This document shows, piece by piece, positions 17,565-24,203 of a DNA stretch of 64,000 nt. Where the stretch lies: assembly GCA_964342805.1 (NCBI GenBank), contig CAYFHQ010000005.1:24532-88531 (forward strand). Reading direction: 5' to 3'. Positions within the stretch are counted from its first letter, which is position 1. Each line of letters opens with the position of its first letter. Under the pieces are notes generated by a model. The model was not told where the DNA came from. It searched no databases and was given only the letters and a program-made list of their open reading frames with translations. The position numbers and the translations under genes are program-made. This stretch comes from CAYFHQ01 sp964342805 (GTDB taxonomy: Bacteria; Bacillota; Clostridia; Peptostreptococcales; Acidaminobacteraceae).

Positions 17565-18836
17565 TTACTGACTAACCGCCTTTTCCTTCACGGCGTAAGC
17601 TATCGTGCTGACCACCACCACTAGACCCGCCAGGCTCAAGGTAAAGGCCATGGCACCACTTTGTCCTGTCCCCCACAGGGTTGCCGCTGGTCCCTGACTA
17701 GAGTCAAACCAAGGGGTCACCACATGGTCAACCACTGGTCCCACCACCAAGAAGGACAAGGGAGCGATCCCATATGCCAGCTGGTAGGCTGCCCCGAAAA
17801 CCCGCCCCTTGTAAGCGTCGGGCACTCGGTTTTGGAGGGTTGTCTTGAAGAAGACATTGATCATGGGTAGGGGCATCATCATAAGAATGACTAGGCCTTG
17901 CAAGGCTAGGGGGCCGTTGACTATACCAAGACCTGTCAGGGCCATGGCGTGGACCATGACGGCTATCCAGAGCCACCGAGTCTTCCTTACCCTCTTGGGT
18001 AAGAGGTTGGGCAAGAAGGCCCCCACAAAGGTGGCCATCCCCATGGACGACAGGACAGAGGCCAAAAAGAGTTCATTCCCAGTCATGGAAAGAATATAGG
18101 GTGTTAATAACTCCAAGGGGCCGTTGATGACCACATTGACCACCGCCACAAATCCAATCATGGAGTAGAGAACCCGGTCTCCCCTTATAAAAGTTAGACC
18201 CTCTTTCAAGCTGGACCAAAAACCCTGGTCCTCCTCTTCATCGGTCACCTTGAACACGGGTAGCCTCAAGGTTAAAATCAAGACCACTGCCAGTAGAAAA
18301 CTGACTAAATCGACCAACAAGACCCCTTCAATCCCGCCAGCCACATAGATCATGCCTGCCAGGACAGGGGCCAAAACGCCCGAGGCAGGAAAGAGCATCT
18401 CCTTCATGCTGTTGACCTGGACCCGTTGGTCCTCTGGGGTCAGCTGGGCGATCAAGACATCGGCAGAAAGCTCCTGGGCCAGGGACAAAGTCCCCTGCAA
18501 AAAGACCACAACAAACAAGACCCAGGGGTGGAAAAATCCCAGGCCTATGCTGGCAATGAGGACACCCGTCCCCACAGCCTGGCCAAAGTCTGCCAGGATC
18601 ATGGTCTTCTTGCGGTCAAATCGGTCGATCCAAACCCCAACCATGGAGGAAAAGAGAAGCATGGGCAATTCCGTGAAAAAGGGAATCAGCAAAACTTCCG
18701 TCGTCCTTCCCAGGGTTTGAAAGAGCCATATGGCCAGGGCCACACTGGTCATTCGGGTTCCAATCAGGGAGATTCCCTGGGTGAACAATAAGACCAGTAC
18801 TTTAGAATTGATCTGTAGGGGTCTAAGCCTTTTCAT
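17565..18836 (-). CDS. MFS efflux transporter (macrolide-efflux/Mef-like subgroup)
   Basis: The 423-residue protein has twelve predicted membrane helices. The loop between helices 2 and 3 reads GVWIDRFDRKKTMILADFGQ, the MFS motif A variant of MefA-like exporters, and the 4-5 region contains LTPEDQRVQVNSMKEMLFPASG, also typical of that group. It is likely a proton-driven drug or metabolite exporter. Its start codon overlaps the last base of the upstream acetyltransferase gene, so the two are translated together, a pairing that recalls blt-bltD of Bacillus. Confidence 0.88.
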   Translation of the reverse strand: MKRLRPLQINSKVLVLLFTQGISLIGTRMTSVALAIWLFQTLGRTTEVLLIPFFTELPMLLFSSMVGVWIDRFDRKKTMILADFGQAVGTGVLIASIGLGFFHPWVLFVVVFLQGTLSLAQELSADVLIAQLTPEDQRVQVNSMKEMLFPASGVLAPVLAGMIYVAGGIEGVLLVDLVSFLLAVVLILTLRLPVFKVTDEEEDQGFWSSLKEGLTFIRGDRVLYSMIGFVAVVNVVINGPLELLTPYILSMTGNELFLASVLSSMGMATFVGAFLPNLLPKRVRKTRWLWIAVMVHAMALTGLGIVNGPLALQGLVILMMMPLPMINVFFKTTLQNRVPDAYKGRVFGAAYQLAYGIAPLSFLVVGPVVDHVVTPWFDSSQGPAATLWGTGQSGAMAFTLSLAGLVVVVSTIAYAVKEKAVSQ

Positions 18837-19318
18837 TACTTCCTCAAATCCAGCTCCATGATCACCTCGCCGTGATCCATGTCACCTGTTTCTTCAAATC
18901 CGACACTCTTGTAAAGGCCACTGGCCCCTGCATTACCCGGTACATAAGACAAACTCAACTTGTTGGCAGGGCCACAGGGATAGGTCCGAATATAGTCGAT
19001 AGCCTTCTTTAAGGCAGCCTTGCCATAACCCTTGCCTTGGAACTTCTCGTCCACCATAAACCGCCAAATATCATACATGGGCTCGTCCAGGTCCTCGTCT
19101 TGGTCTGGCGTTGCATAGGACATTTGAATAAAGCCCACCATTTGGTCTTCATGGTAAATGGCAAAGGGCATTACGTCCCCCGTTTTGTTGGCCAGGACCA
19201 CATAGGCCTGGGCCAGGCTGGTCACATTGGGGGCCACATAGTTTTTCCCCTCTTCGCCCGGGTCCATTTTAATGACTTCTCGAACCATGTCCATGGTGAT
19301 TTTCTTGAACTCTACCAT
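18836..19318 (-). CDS. GNAT N-acetyltransferase, spermidine acetyltransferase (BltD)-like
   Basis: The 160-residue protein is a single GNAT domain. The acetyl-CoA loop is RFMVDEKFQGKGYGKAALKK (about 89-108), followed by SLSYVPGNAGASGLYKSVGF, which is the arrangement of BltD/PaiA polyamine acetyltransferases. The N-terminal LAQAYVVLANKTGDVMPFAIY segment is also typical. It is the first gene of a two-gene operon with an MFS exporter, so acetylation and export of a polyamine or similar amine is a reasonable guess. Confidence 0.85.
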   Translation of the reverse strand: MVEFKKITMDMVREVIKMDPGEEGKNYVAPNVTSLAQAYVVLANKTGDVMPFAIYHEDQMVGFIQMSYATPDQDEDLDEPMYDIWRFMVDEKFQGKGYGKAALKKAIDYIRTYPCGPANKLSLSYVPGNAGASGLYKSVGFEETGDMDHGEVIMELDLRK

Positions 19319-19473
19319 TTGTTTGCTCCTTTACTCTGCTATATATGGCACAGGTATCTGTGCACTCTCTGCTTACTAGTCTATCCTATATGGGGCGAGA
19401 AATAAATCTTTTCGTTTAAAATATTTTAACGATTCTTGTTAAGCAAACTCCTGTGGTGTTAATGCTCTTCAAA

Positions 19474-19502
19474 CAAAAAAAGCCATACCAGCTGGCATGA
19501 CT
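19474..19502 (-). terminator. Intrinsic terminator of the fic gene
   Basis: Minus-strand CATGCCAGCTGGTATG forms a compact hairpin followed by GCTTTTTTT, just past the fic stop. Confidence 0.75.
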
Positions 19503-19518
19503 CTTAGATCTGCAAGTT

Positions 19519-20136
19519 TTATTCAATAATCGCTTTGTGGATACATGCTTCAAGAGGCTCATACTCCCTATCTACACCGGCAATCATTGCTTTTAACAAC
19601 TCATCCTTATTTAAAACTGTCCAATCAATTTCAAGTTTACATTTGACGCTCAGTTGTCTAATGAACATTCGAATTGCCCGACCATTTCCTTCTCTGAATG
19701 GATGAATCATGTTCAACTCAATGAAGTAATAAGCTATGCGCTGTACAAAGACCTCACGGGATAGGCCCTTTAGGAATTTTTCTTCCTTTAGCCCGAAAAG
19801 GAGCTTCTTAAGACTTTCAGCAATAAACTCACTTTTACAGAACATTGTATTGCCCTTGTGAATGTCCTCTGTCCTAAACTTTCCTGCAAAGGGATACACA
19901 TCCTGAAAAATATACTTGTGGATATTCAGCAGGTGACTTGTGGAGAACCGGCCTGTAACAGTGGCCTCTTCTTCTATCATCATCTGCCGAATTCGAGTTA
20001 CTTCTTCCTCAAAAGCATTTAGGATTTCTTGGTCCCTTATATCCGGAATATTAATCAAGACCTCCGAATCAGAATAACAATACACTGATTGAAAGGTCTC
20101 AACTCGATCATATTTGGAAAAGCCCTGTCCACTCAT
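19519..20136 (-). CDS. fic: Fic-domain AMP-transferase toxin
   Basis: The 205-residue protein carries a complete Fic motif HPFREGNGR (145-153), with the catalytic His and the phosphate-binding GNGR loop, preceded by the LNIHKYIFQDVYPFAGKFR segment typical of bacterial cell-filamentation Fic proteins. Fic enzymes move AMP from ATP to a Tyr, Ser or Thr; VbhT and FicT types modify DNA gyrase and topoisomerase IV and arrest growth. No N-terminal inhibitory helix is present, matching class I, where inhibition comes from a separate antitoxin. That antitoxin gene ends four bases upstream. AT-rich codon use here differs from neighbours, which hints at transfer. Confidence 0.92.
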   Translation of the reverse strand: MSGQGFSKYDRVETFQSVYCYSDSEVLINIPDIRDQEILNAFEEEVTRIRQMMIEEEATVTGRFSTSHLLNIHKYIFQDVYPFAGKFRTEDIHKGNTMFCKSEFIAESLKKLLFGLKEEKFLKGLSREVFVQRIAYYFIELNMIHPFREGNGRAIRMFIRQLSVKCKLEIDWTVLNKDELLKAMIAGVDREYEPLEACIHKAIIE

Positions 20137-20140
20137 GGTT

Positions 20141-20320
20141 TTACCGCTTCCGTGAATAGAAGTCTTTTATTTCAGAAATGGCCTCTTCACCTGTTATCTG
20201 ACCTGTAATATATTTCCGTGAAACTACGTCGGAGTGTTTAGAGGGGTATATGCCTTCAAATGAAGTTGATGCTGTTACGCATGCTAAAACCCTCTCTGAG
20301 TCTAGTTTTGTCCTTCTCAT
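20141..20320 (-). CDS. VbhA-type Fic antitoxin
   Basis: The start MRRTKLDSERVLA at 20320 follows GGATGGGAG; a start 48 bp further upstream has no ribosome binding site. The protein of 59 residues contains STSFEG (18-23), which fits the inhibitory motif (S/T)xxxE(G/N) whose Glu pushes into the Fic active site and blocks ATP orientation. The second half (SRKYITGQITGEEAISEIKD) is typical of the VbhA C-terminus. It is translationally coupled to fic. Confidence 0.85.
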   Translation of the reverse strand: MRRTKLDSERVLACVTASTSFEGIYPSKHSDVVSRKYITGQITGEEAISEIKDFYSRKR

Positions 20321-20429
20321 ACAAATCAACTCCCATCCTTCTTTTCTTAAATTATACCACAAACACACGTTTGGTAAGAAATAATCAACCTGCTTAAATC
20401 CACAAAATCAAAATGCACTCTATAAAGCT

Positions 20430-20526
20430 AAGGGGACTTCCACCGCGCCTTTGGCGCTCTCAGGCCGGACTCAACGCCCTTTATCTGCCACCGGCAGCGG
20501 GCGTTTCGCGTTCAAGTCCCTTTTTT
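20430..20526 (+). other. Branched RNA-like element with terminator-like closing stem
   Basis: AAGGGGACTT (20430-20439) pairs with AAGTCCCTTT (20514-20523, one G-U) and is followed by T residues. Inside are two GC-rich hairpins: GCGCC-TTT-GGCGC (20445-20457), and AACGCCC/GGGCGTT (20473-20505) capped by CTGCC-ACC-GGCAG. The fold is a three-way junction closed by a stem with a U tail. It lies between the Fic antitoxin and tRNA-Ala, is much more GC-rich than its surroundings, and has no reading frame of note. No known RNA family was recognised. Confidence 0.5.
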
Positions 20527-20530
20527 AAAT

Positions 20531-20574
20531 CAAAATGAAACAGCCTATCGAAAAATCGATAGGCTGTTTCATTT
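20531..20574 (-). terminator. Terminator hairpin of tRNA-Ala
   Basis: A perfect 21-bp inverted repeat with a 4-nt loop begins immediately after the tRNA CCA end (minus strand). The stem contains GAAACAGCCTATCGA and its complement and ends in a T-rich tail. Confidence 0.85.
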
Positions 20575-20650
20575 TGGTGGAGATAAGGGGACTTGAACCC
20601 CTGACCTCCTGACTGCCAGTCAGGCGCGCTCCCAACTGCGCTATACCCCC
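20575..20650 (-). tRNA. tRNA-Ala (anticodon GGC)
   Basis: The 76-nt cloverleaf is complete. The acceptor pairs GGGGGTA with TATCTCC (two G-U). The D arm is GCGC/GCGC, the anticodon stem CCTGA/TCAGG with loop CTGGCAG gives anticodon GGC (Ala, GCC/GCU codons), and the T arm is AGGGG-TTCAAGT-CCCCT. The 3' CCA is encoded. No second tRNA is next to it. The 3' end of a tRNA is a common integration site, and the Fic module lies just beyond it. Confidence 0.95.
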
Positions 20651-20849
20651 ACGTATTATTGGTCTACAACCATTTTAAACAAAAGTGGTCGTCTCGTAAA
20701 TGTTTTTTTATGAGAACATGATTTTTTCTTGTCCAAAAGCCCCGGTTTAGGCTAATTCAAAGAAAAAAGTCAGTAGGGAACAAAAAGAATCGTACTTCTC
20801 TAAAACCCTTGCCTTACCTATACTTTAGGTACTATGAAGGGAGAGTTTT

Positions 20850-21395
20850 ATGAGATATAACGGTCAAATTTCGACCCCACCACACCATATGCTAGTCATT
20901 GTTCCACTCTATATAATTATTTTTGCTTTTGTCCGCCAGGTGGACTGGAGTCTCCTCCAGTGGGCCGTCGCCCTGGTCCTTGCTGTGGATGTCCGCAGTG
21001 GTTTTGTGACCAACCACCTCTACCGTCTAGCAGGTCTATCCAACCAACCTTGGTCAGGGGCGCATCTAACCAAGTGGAATGGGAAATGGAGCATGCCACC
21101 CTTTCTCCATTTGCAGGTCTTTTTAGCTGCCCTCACCTTTGACCATTCTTTGGTATGGGCCTTGGGCTGGTATCTGGCCCTCAATGTGAGTGTCCTTATC
21201 GTCGAGCGGGTTCCGAGGGACAGGCAAAAATGGACCTCACTGGCCATGACCATCATAGCCATTGCCATTAATGTGGTCTTCTTTAGACCCCCAGTCTTGC
21301 TAGAATGGATCATACCCCTGCTTTTTGTTCACAATGTCTTCCGGACGGCACCAGTGGCCAACTCAATCAATTCAGGAGAAAAGGTGCCTATCTAG
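20850..21395 (+). CDS. Hypothetical integral membrane protein
   Basis: The 181-residue protein has five or six hydrophobic helices (MLVIVPLYIIIFAFVR, WAVALVLAVDV, FLHLQVFLAALTF, WALGWYLALNVSVLIVE, SLAMTIIAIAINVVFF, WIIPLLFVHNVF) with short loops. GAAGGGAG precedes the ATG. I do not recognise the family, and no catalytic motif stands out. It is a single-gene unit with its own terminator. Confidence 0.65.
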   Translation: MRYNGQISTPPHHMLVIVPLYIIIFAFVRQVDWSLLQWAVALVLAVDVRSGFVTNHLYRLAGLSNQPWSGAHLTKWNGKWSMPPFLHLQVFLAALTFDHSLVWALGWYLALNVSVLIVERVPRDRQKWTSLAMTIIAIAINVVFFRPPVLLEWIIPLLFVHNVFRTAPVANSINSGEKVPI

Positions 21396-21430
21396 CTATC
21401 GGTTTGTTCTGAGCCTATAGGTACCCATAG

Positions 21431-21472
21431 AAAAGCCCCAGTCCACTTTTTAATGGAACTGGGGCTTGTTTG
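21431..21472. terminator. Intrinsic terminator
   Basis: AAAAGCCCCAGT pairs with ACTGGGGCTT, followed by GTTT. It lies between convergent genes. Confidence 0.8.
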
Positions 21473-21530
21473 CTATTTGATTGATTGTGACTCGCTTCAG
21501 TAGCAGATGGACCACCCAGGCCCGTACTGT

Positions 21531-21770
21531 CTATAACTTAGCCAGTTCCACTAGGGTTTCACCCACTTCTTCTGCACTGGCAAATGGGAAGTTGCCTGGG
21601 CTTAGAAGTTGACCTGCTTGACCAGCAGTAATGACTAGGTCACCAGCCTTACAAGTGGTGTCTGCACCATTTGGGAAAGCTGCAATCAGTGCTTCTGGTG
21701 TTGCGATTGGAAATGCTGCACCTTTTAGATGGTTGATAATTTGACCTTTTATAGTTTGACGAACGTTCAT
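21531..21770 (-). CDS. MTH865 family protein
   Basis: The 79-residue protein matches the MTH865 family, small helical EF-hand-like proteins first seen in Methanothermobacter. The family pattern is clear: GQIINHLKGAAFPIATPEAL, then FPNGADTTCKAGDLVITAGQ, then FPFASAEEVGETLVELA. The conserved Cys in DTTCKAGD is present. Function is unknown. AAGGAGGAAG precedes the ATG. The promoter at 21845 places a Crp/Fnr-type palindrome exactly at -41.5, so it is probably activated by the regulator encoded next door. Confidence 0.85.
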   Translation of the reverse strand: MNVRQTIKGQIINHLKGAAFPIATPEALIAAFPNGADTTCKAGDLVITAGQAGQLLSPGNFPFASAEEVGETLVELAKL

Positions 21771-21844
21771 AGTTCTTCCTCCTTGGTAGTTGATTCATAC
21801 CCGATTGGACCGTCCAATGGGCGTCTCTCGTGAAGCTCAACCTT

Positions 21845-21887
21845 ATTGTACGTTCTTTCCCAAGGAGTTTCTGTAAAGTACTTTACA
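21845..21887 (-). promoter_or_regulatory. Class II Crp/Fnr-dependent promoter of the MTH865 gene
   Basis: A perfect 16-bp palindrome TGTAAAGTACTTTACA (21872-21887) is followed in the direction of transcription by 21 bp and a -10 TACAAT (21850-21845). This puts the dyad centre at about -41.5 and there is no independent -35, the layout of a class II activated promoter. The same palindrome (one base different), spacing and flank recur at 47192. Confidence 0.75.
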
Positions 21888-21892
21888 AAAAA

Positions 21893-22573
21893 CTAGGCCA
21901 TTTGATGGCGGAGCAAATCTTTATCCTTCACATAGATATATCGTTGTTCAATGGCAATGGCTTCTTCCGCCTTCATGGTGTTGAGAACATTGGTCACCAT
22001 CACCCTGGAGGCATTGACCAAATTGGCGATGTCCTGGTGGCCCAAAACCACATCGATTTTCACACCATCAGCAGTCTCTATGCCGTGCTTGGTACTGAGG
22101 TTGCCTAGGATTCCTTCAATACGTCCCCGGACGTCGTTAAAGGCGATGTTGGCCATTTGCTCTGTATACCCATTCAGCTTGTTAAGCAAGAATTTCATCA
22201 TTTTCATGGCGATGAGGGGGTTTTTTAGAAGCTCAAGAAAGTCCTCTCTGGAGCAGACACAAATATAAGTGTCCTCCTTGGCCTTGGCACTAAAAGAATG
22301 GACGGACTCGTCAAAAATCGTATTTTCTCCAAATATGTCGTCCTGATTGAGGATGTCTAAAGCCATTTCCTGACCATCTTCTGAAACCTTGTAGAGGAGG
22401 ATCTTTCCTTTACGAATGAAATAGATTTTGTCACAGTCCATTCCTTCACTAAAAATCTCCTCCCCCTTTTTCACAAAAGCAGGCTTGGCAAGTCGAACCA
22501 CCAACTTTTTTTCTTCATCGCTGAGGGCACTGAATATCTCTAAGTCCTTCATGCACTTGATCTTTGTACTCAT
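21893..22573 (-). CDS. Crp/Fnr family transcriptional regulator
   Basis: The 226-residue protein has an N-terminal cyclic-nucleotide-binding fold (EEIFSEGMDCDKIYFIRKGK, about 37-56; FGENTIFDES, about 86-95) and a C-terminal winged helix with recognition region LGHQDIANLVNASRVMVTNVLNTMK (about 180-204). There is no N-terminal cysteine cluster as in Fnr, so the signal is not an Fnr-type [4Fe-4S] centre; a single pair of Cys (CVCS) lies mid-domain. The stop codon is six bases from the palindrome serving the MTH865 gene, so it is the best candidate for the protein binding that site. Confidence 0.92.
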   Translation of the reverse strand: MSTKIKCMKDLEIFSALSDEEKKLVVRLAKPAFVKKGEEIFSEGMDCDKIYFIRKGKILLYKVSEDGQEMALDILNQDDIFGENTIFDESVHSFSAKAKEDTYICVCSREDFLELLKNPLIAMKMMKFLLNKLNGYTEQMANIAFNDVRGRIEGILGNLSTKHGIETADGVKIDVVLGHQDIANLVNASRVMVTNVLNTMKAEEAIAIEQRYIYVKDKDLLRHQMA

Positions 22574-22597
22574 GGAATCATTCCCTTCAAAAAAGCA

Positions 22598-22638
22598 AAA
22601 TCCGGTGGATAGATTGTATCACATCTTTCCACCGGTGT
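22598..22638 (-). terminator. Intrinsic terminator of the nitroreductase gene
   Basis: CCGGTGGA pairs with TCCACCGG around an 18-nt loop; on the minus strand ATTTTGCTTTTTT follows. Confidence 0.7.
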
Positions 22639-22648
22639 GTTTATGGCT

Positions 22649-23317
22649 TTAGACCCACTTGACCACGTCAGTCATTTCTTGACGGGTTTTGGGACGAAGG
22701 TCCAGATTTTCAGGACGGTAACCGAAGGCCACCATGGCTCCCAGGCCAAAGGTATCTGTATCCACGACCCCATTGTCCTTCAAAATCGCTTCTACCTTTT
22801 CCCGATCAAAGCCTTCGATTGGGCAGGAGTCAATACCAATGTGGGCTGCTGCCGTCATCATGTTGGCAAAGGGGATATAGAGCTGTTTGGTTGCCCAGTC
22901 GAACAACTTCCGGTCGTCGGTCAGGTCAAAATCGTTCTGTTGAAAATTGTCATAGAAGTCCATCTTCAACTTCACAATGTCTTCAGGTAGGTGTTGAACC
23001 TTCTCAGACATGTGCATGAGGTAGTCAGACCCGGCCCTTGTGTCCACAGACTTGCGGGCCAGCAACAAGACAAAGTGGCTGGCCGTTGGCAACTGGCCCT
23101 GGGCACCCCAGGAAAACTCCTTGAGTTTTTCCCTCAGGTCCATGTCCTGGACAACAACAAACTGCCATGGCTCCCAGCCAAATGAACTTGGAGACAACCG
23201 GCCAGTCTCCAGAATGAAGTTGAAATCGTCTTCGGAAATTTTCTTGCTTGGGTCAAACTCTTTACATGCATAGCGGAAGCTGTAGGCATCCAGTAAATCC
23301 TTCTTTTTATTGATCAT
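22649..23317 (-). CDS. NAD(P)H-dependent nitroreductase-family flavoenzyme (NfsB-like)
   Basis: The 222-residue protein is a full-length nitroreductase. YSFRYACKEFDPSKKISEDD near the N-terminus holds the FMN-phosphate-binding Arg. TGRLSPSSFGWEPWQFVVVQ (about 40-59) is the SxNxQPW-type flavin loop, and FGLGAMVAFGYRPENL (about 195-210) gives the C-terminal flavin contact. Enzymes of this group are dimeric FMN proteins that reduce nitroaromatics, quinones or flavins using NAD(P)H. An AAGGAGAAGG ribosome binding site precedes the start. It is transcribed alone, behind the Crp/Fnr gene. Confidence 0.9.
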   Translation of the reverse strand: MINKKKDLLDAYSFRYACKEFDPSKKISEDDFNFILETGRLSPSSFGWEPWQFVVVQDMDLREKLKEFSWGAQGQLPTASHFVLLLARKSVDTRAGSDYLMHMSEKVQHLPEDIVKLKMDFYDNFQQNDFDLTDDRKLFDWATKQLYIPFANMMTAAAHIGIDSCPIEGFDREKVEAILKDNGVVDTDTFGLGAMVAFGYRPENLDLRPKTRQEMTDVVKWV

Positions 23318-23432
23318 GTTCCTTCTCCTTTTGGACTATTCGATACTTTATGAGTACACTTTATGCCTTACCTATATTTTGCGCAAGTATGCACTTTTTA
23401 GATAGATACTTCCCAAAAGGATACTGTTCAGC

Positions 23433-24017
23433 CTAGCCCTTCGTCTCTTCCTTGATCAGGTACAAGGCATGAAGCCCGTCCAAGAGCGCCTGCTGGCGGT
23501 CCATTTGCCCATTCCTAAAACAATACTGCATGAGTATGCCGCACTGAAGTTGTATGGCAATCTCACAGAGACGAATTGGGTCGGCTGGATTGGTGATCTC
23601 ACCTGACTGTTGACACTGCTCTATAACAGGGACCAACAAGGCATTCACCTTTTCCGTTGAAATCACCATCTCACTAAACCCCTTGGTCATGCCCGAAGCC
23701 AAATAATGCATAATCGCCTCAGGACTTTCAATACTGTCTATGTGCCGCTCATAAGCCAGTTGAATCCGAAAGGCACGTTCTAAATTACTCGGTGCCGTCA
23801 AAATCCAAGACATGGTTTCAGTTGTAAATACCCTATCGGAATGATACAGCTCTTCTAAGACTTGTTCTTTGGTCCTGAAATGATAGTAAAAGGTACTCCG
23901 ACCAAAGCCCATTTCACTACAAATCTGCTTAATAGACACCTTGTCATAGCCCTTTTCTTGAAATAATTTCAGGGCCGTGTCCACAATTCTTTGCTTTGTT
24001 TTTTTCGTATGATGCAT
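23433..24017 (-). CDS. TetR/AcrR family transcriptional regulator
   Basis: The 194-residue protein has a TetR HTH (about 6-52: KQRIVDTALKLFQEKGYDKV then KQICSEMGFGRSTFYYHFRT) and a helical ligand domain. It is divergent from the tandem DJ-1 gene. A 17-bp perfect dyad at 24117, directly upstream of that gene's -35, is the likely operator. This arrangement suggests repression of the DJ-1 gene and perhaps of itself. The ligand is unknown. Confidence 0.92.
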   Translation of the reverse strand: MHHTKKTKQRIVDTALKLFQEKGYDKVSIKQICSEMGFGRSTFYYHFRTKEQVLEELYHSDRVFTTETMSWILTAPSNLERAFRIQLAYERHIDSIESPEAIMHYLASGMTKGFSEMVISTEKVNALLVPVIEQCQQSGEITNPADPIRLCEIAIQLQCGILMQYCFRNGQMDRQQALLDGLHALYLIKEETKG

Positions 24018-24116
24018 ACCACTTCACGCACGTTTCCATGCGCCCTCCACTCACTCATCCATATTCTTGCCTTCCAGTATATCACGTTTCAAAGTTCAGG
24101 ATCATATTTAGATTTC

Positions 24117-24169
24117 ACTGTACACTGTACAGTTTTTTATTGACAGAGTATAGTCATCACCCATATAAT
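24117..24169 (+). promoter_or_regulatory. Promoter of the tandem DJ-1 gene with TetR-type operator
   Basis: The palindrome ACTGTACACTGTACAGT (24117-24133, 8+1+8) is followed by TTGACA (24140-24145), 18 bp, and TATAAT (24164-24169). A dyad abutting the -35 in a tetR/target divergent region is a typical TetR operator. Confidence 0.75.
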
Positions 24170-24203
24170 GAACTCACATCAAACACATTGAAAGGAGTTA
24201 TCA

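Noticed and set aside
20445..20510. Integron attC-like site, because AACGCCC ... GCGGGCGTT resembles attC arms.
   Set aside because: The flanking core site GTTRRRY is not matched, no integrase or cassette array is present, and integrons are rare in this group.
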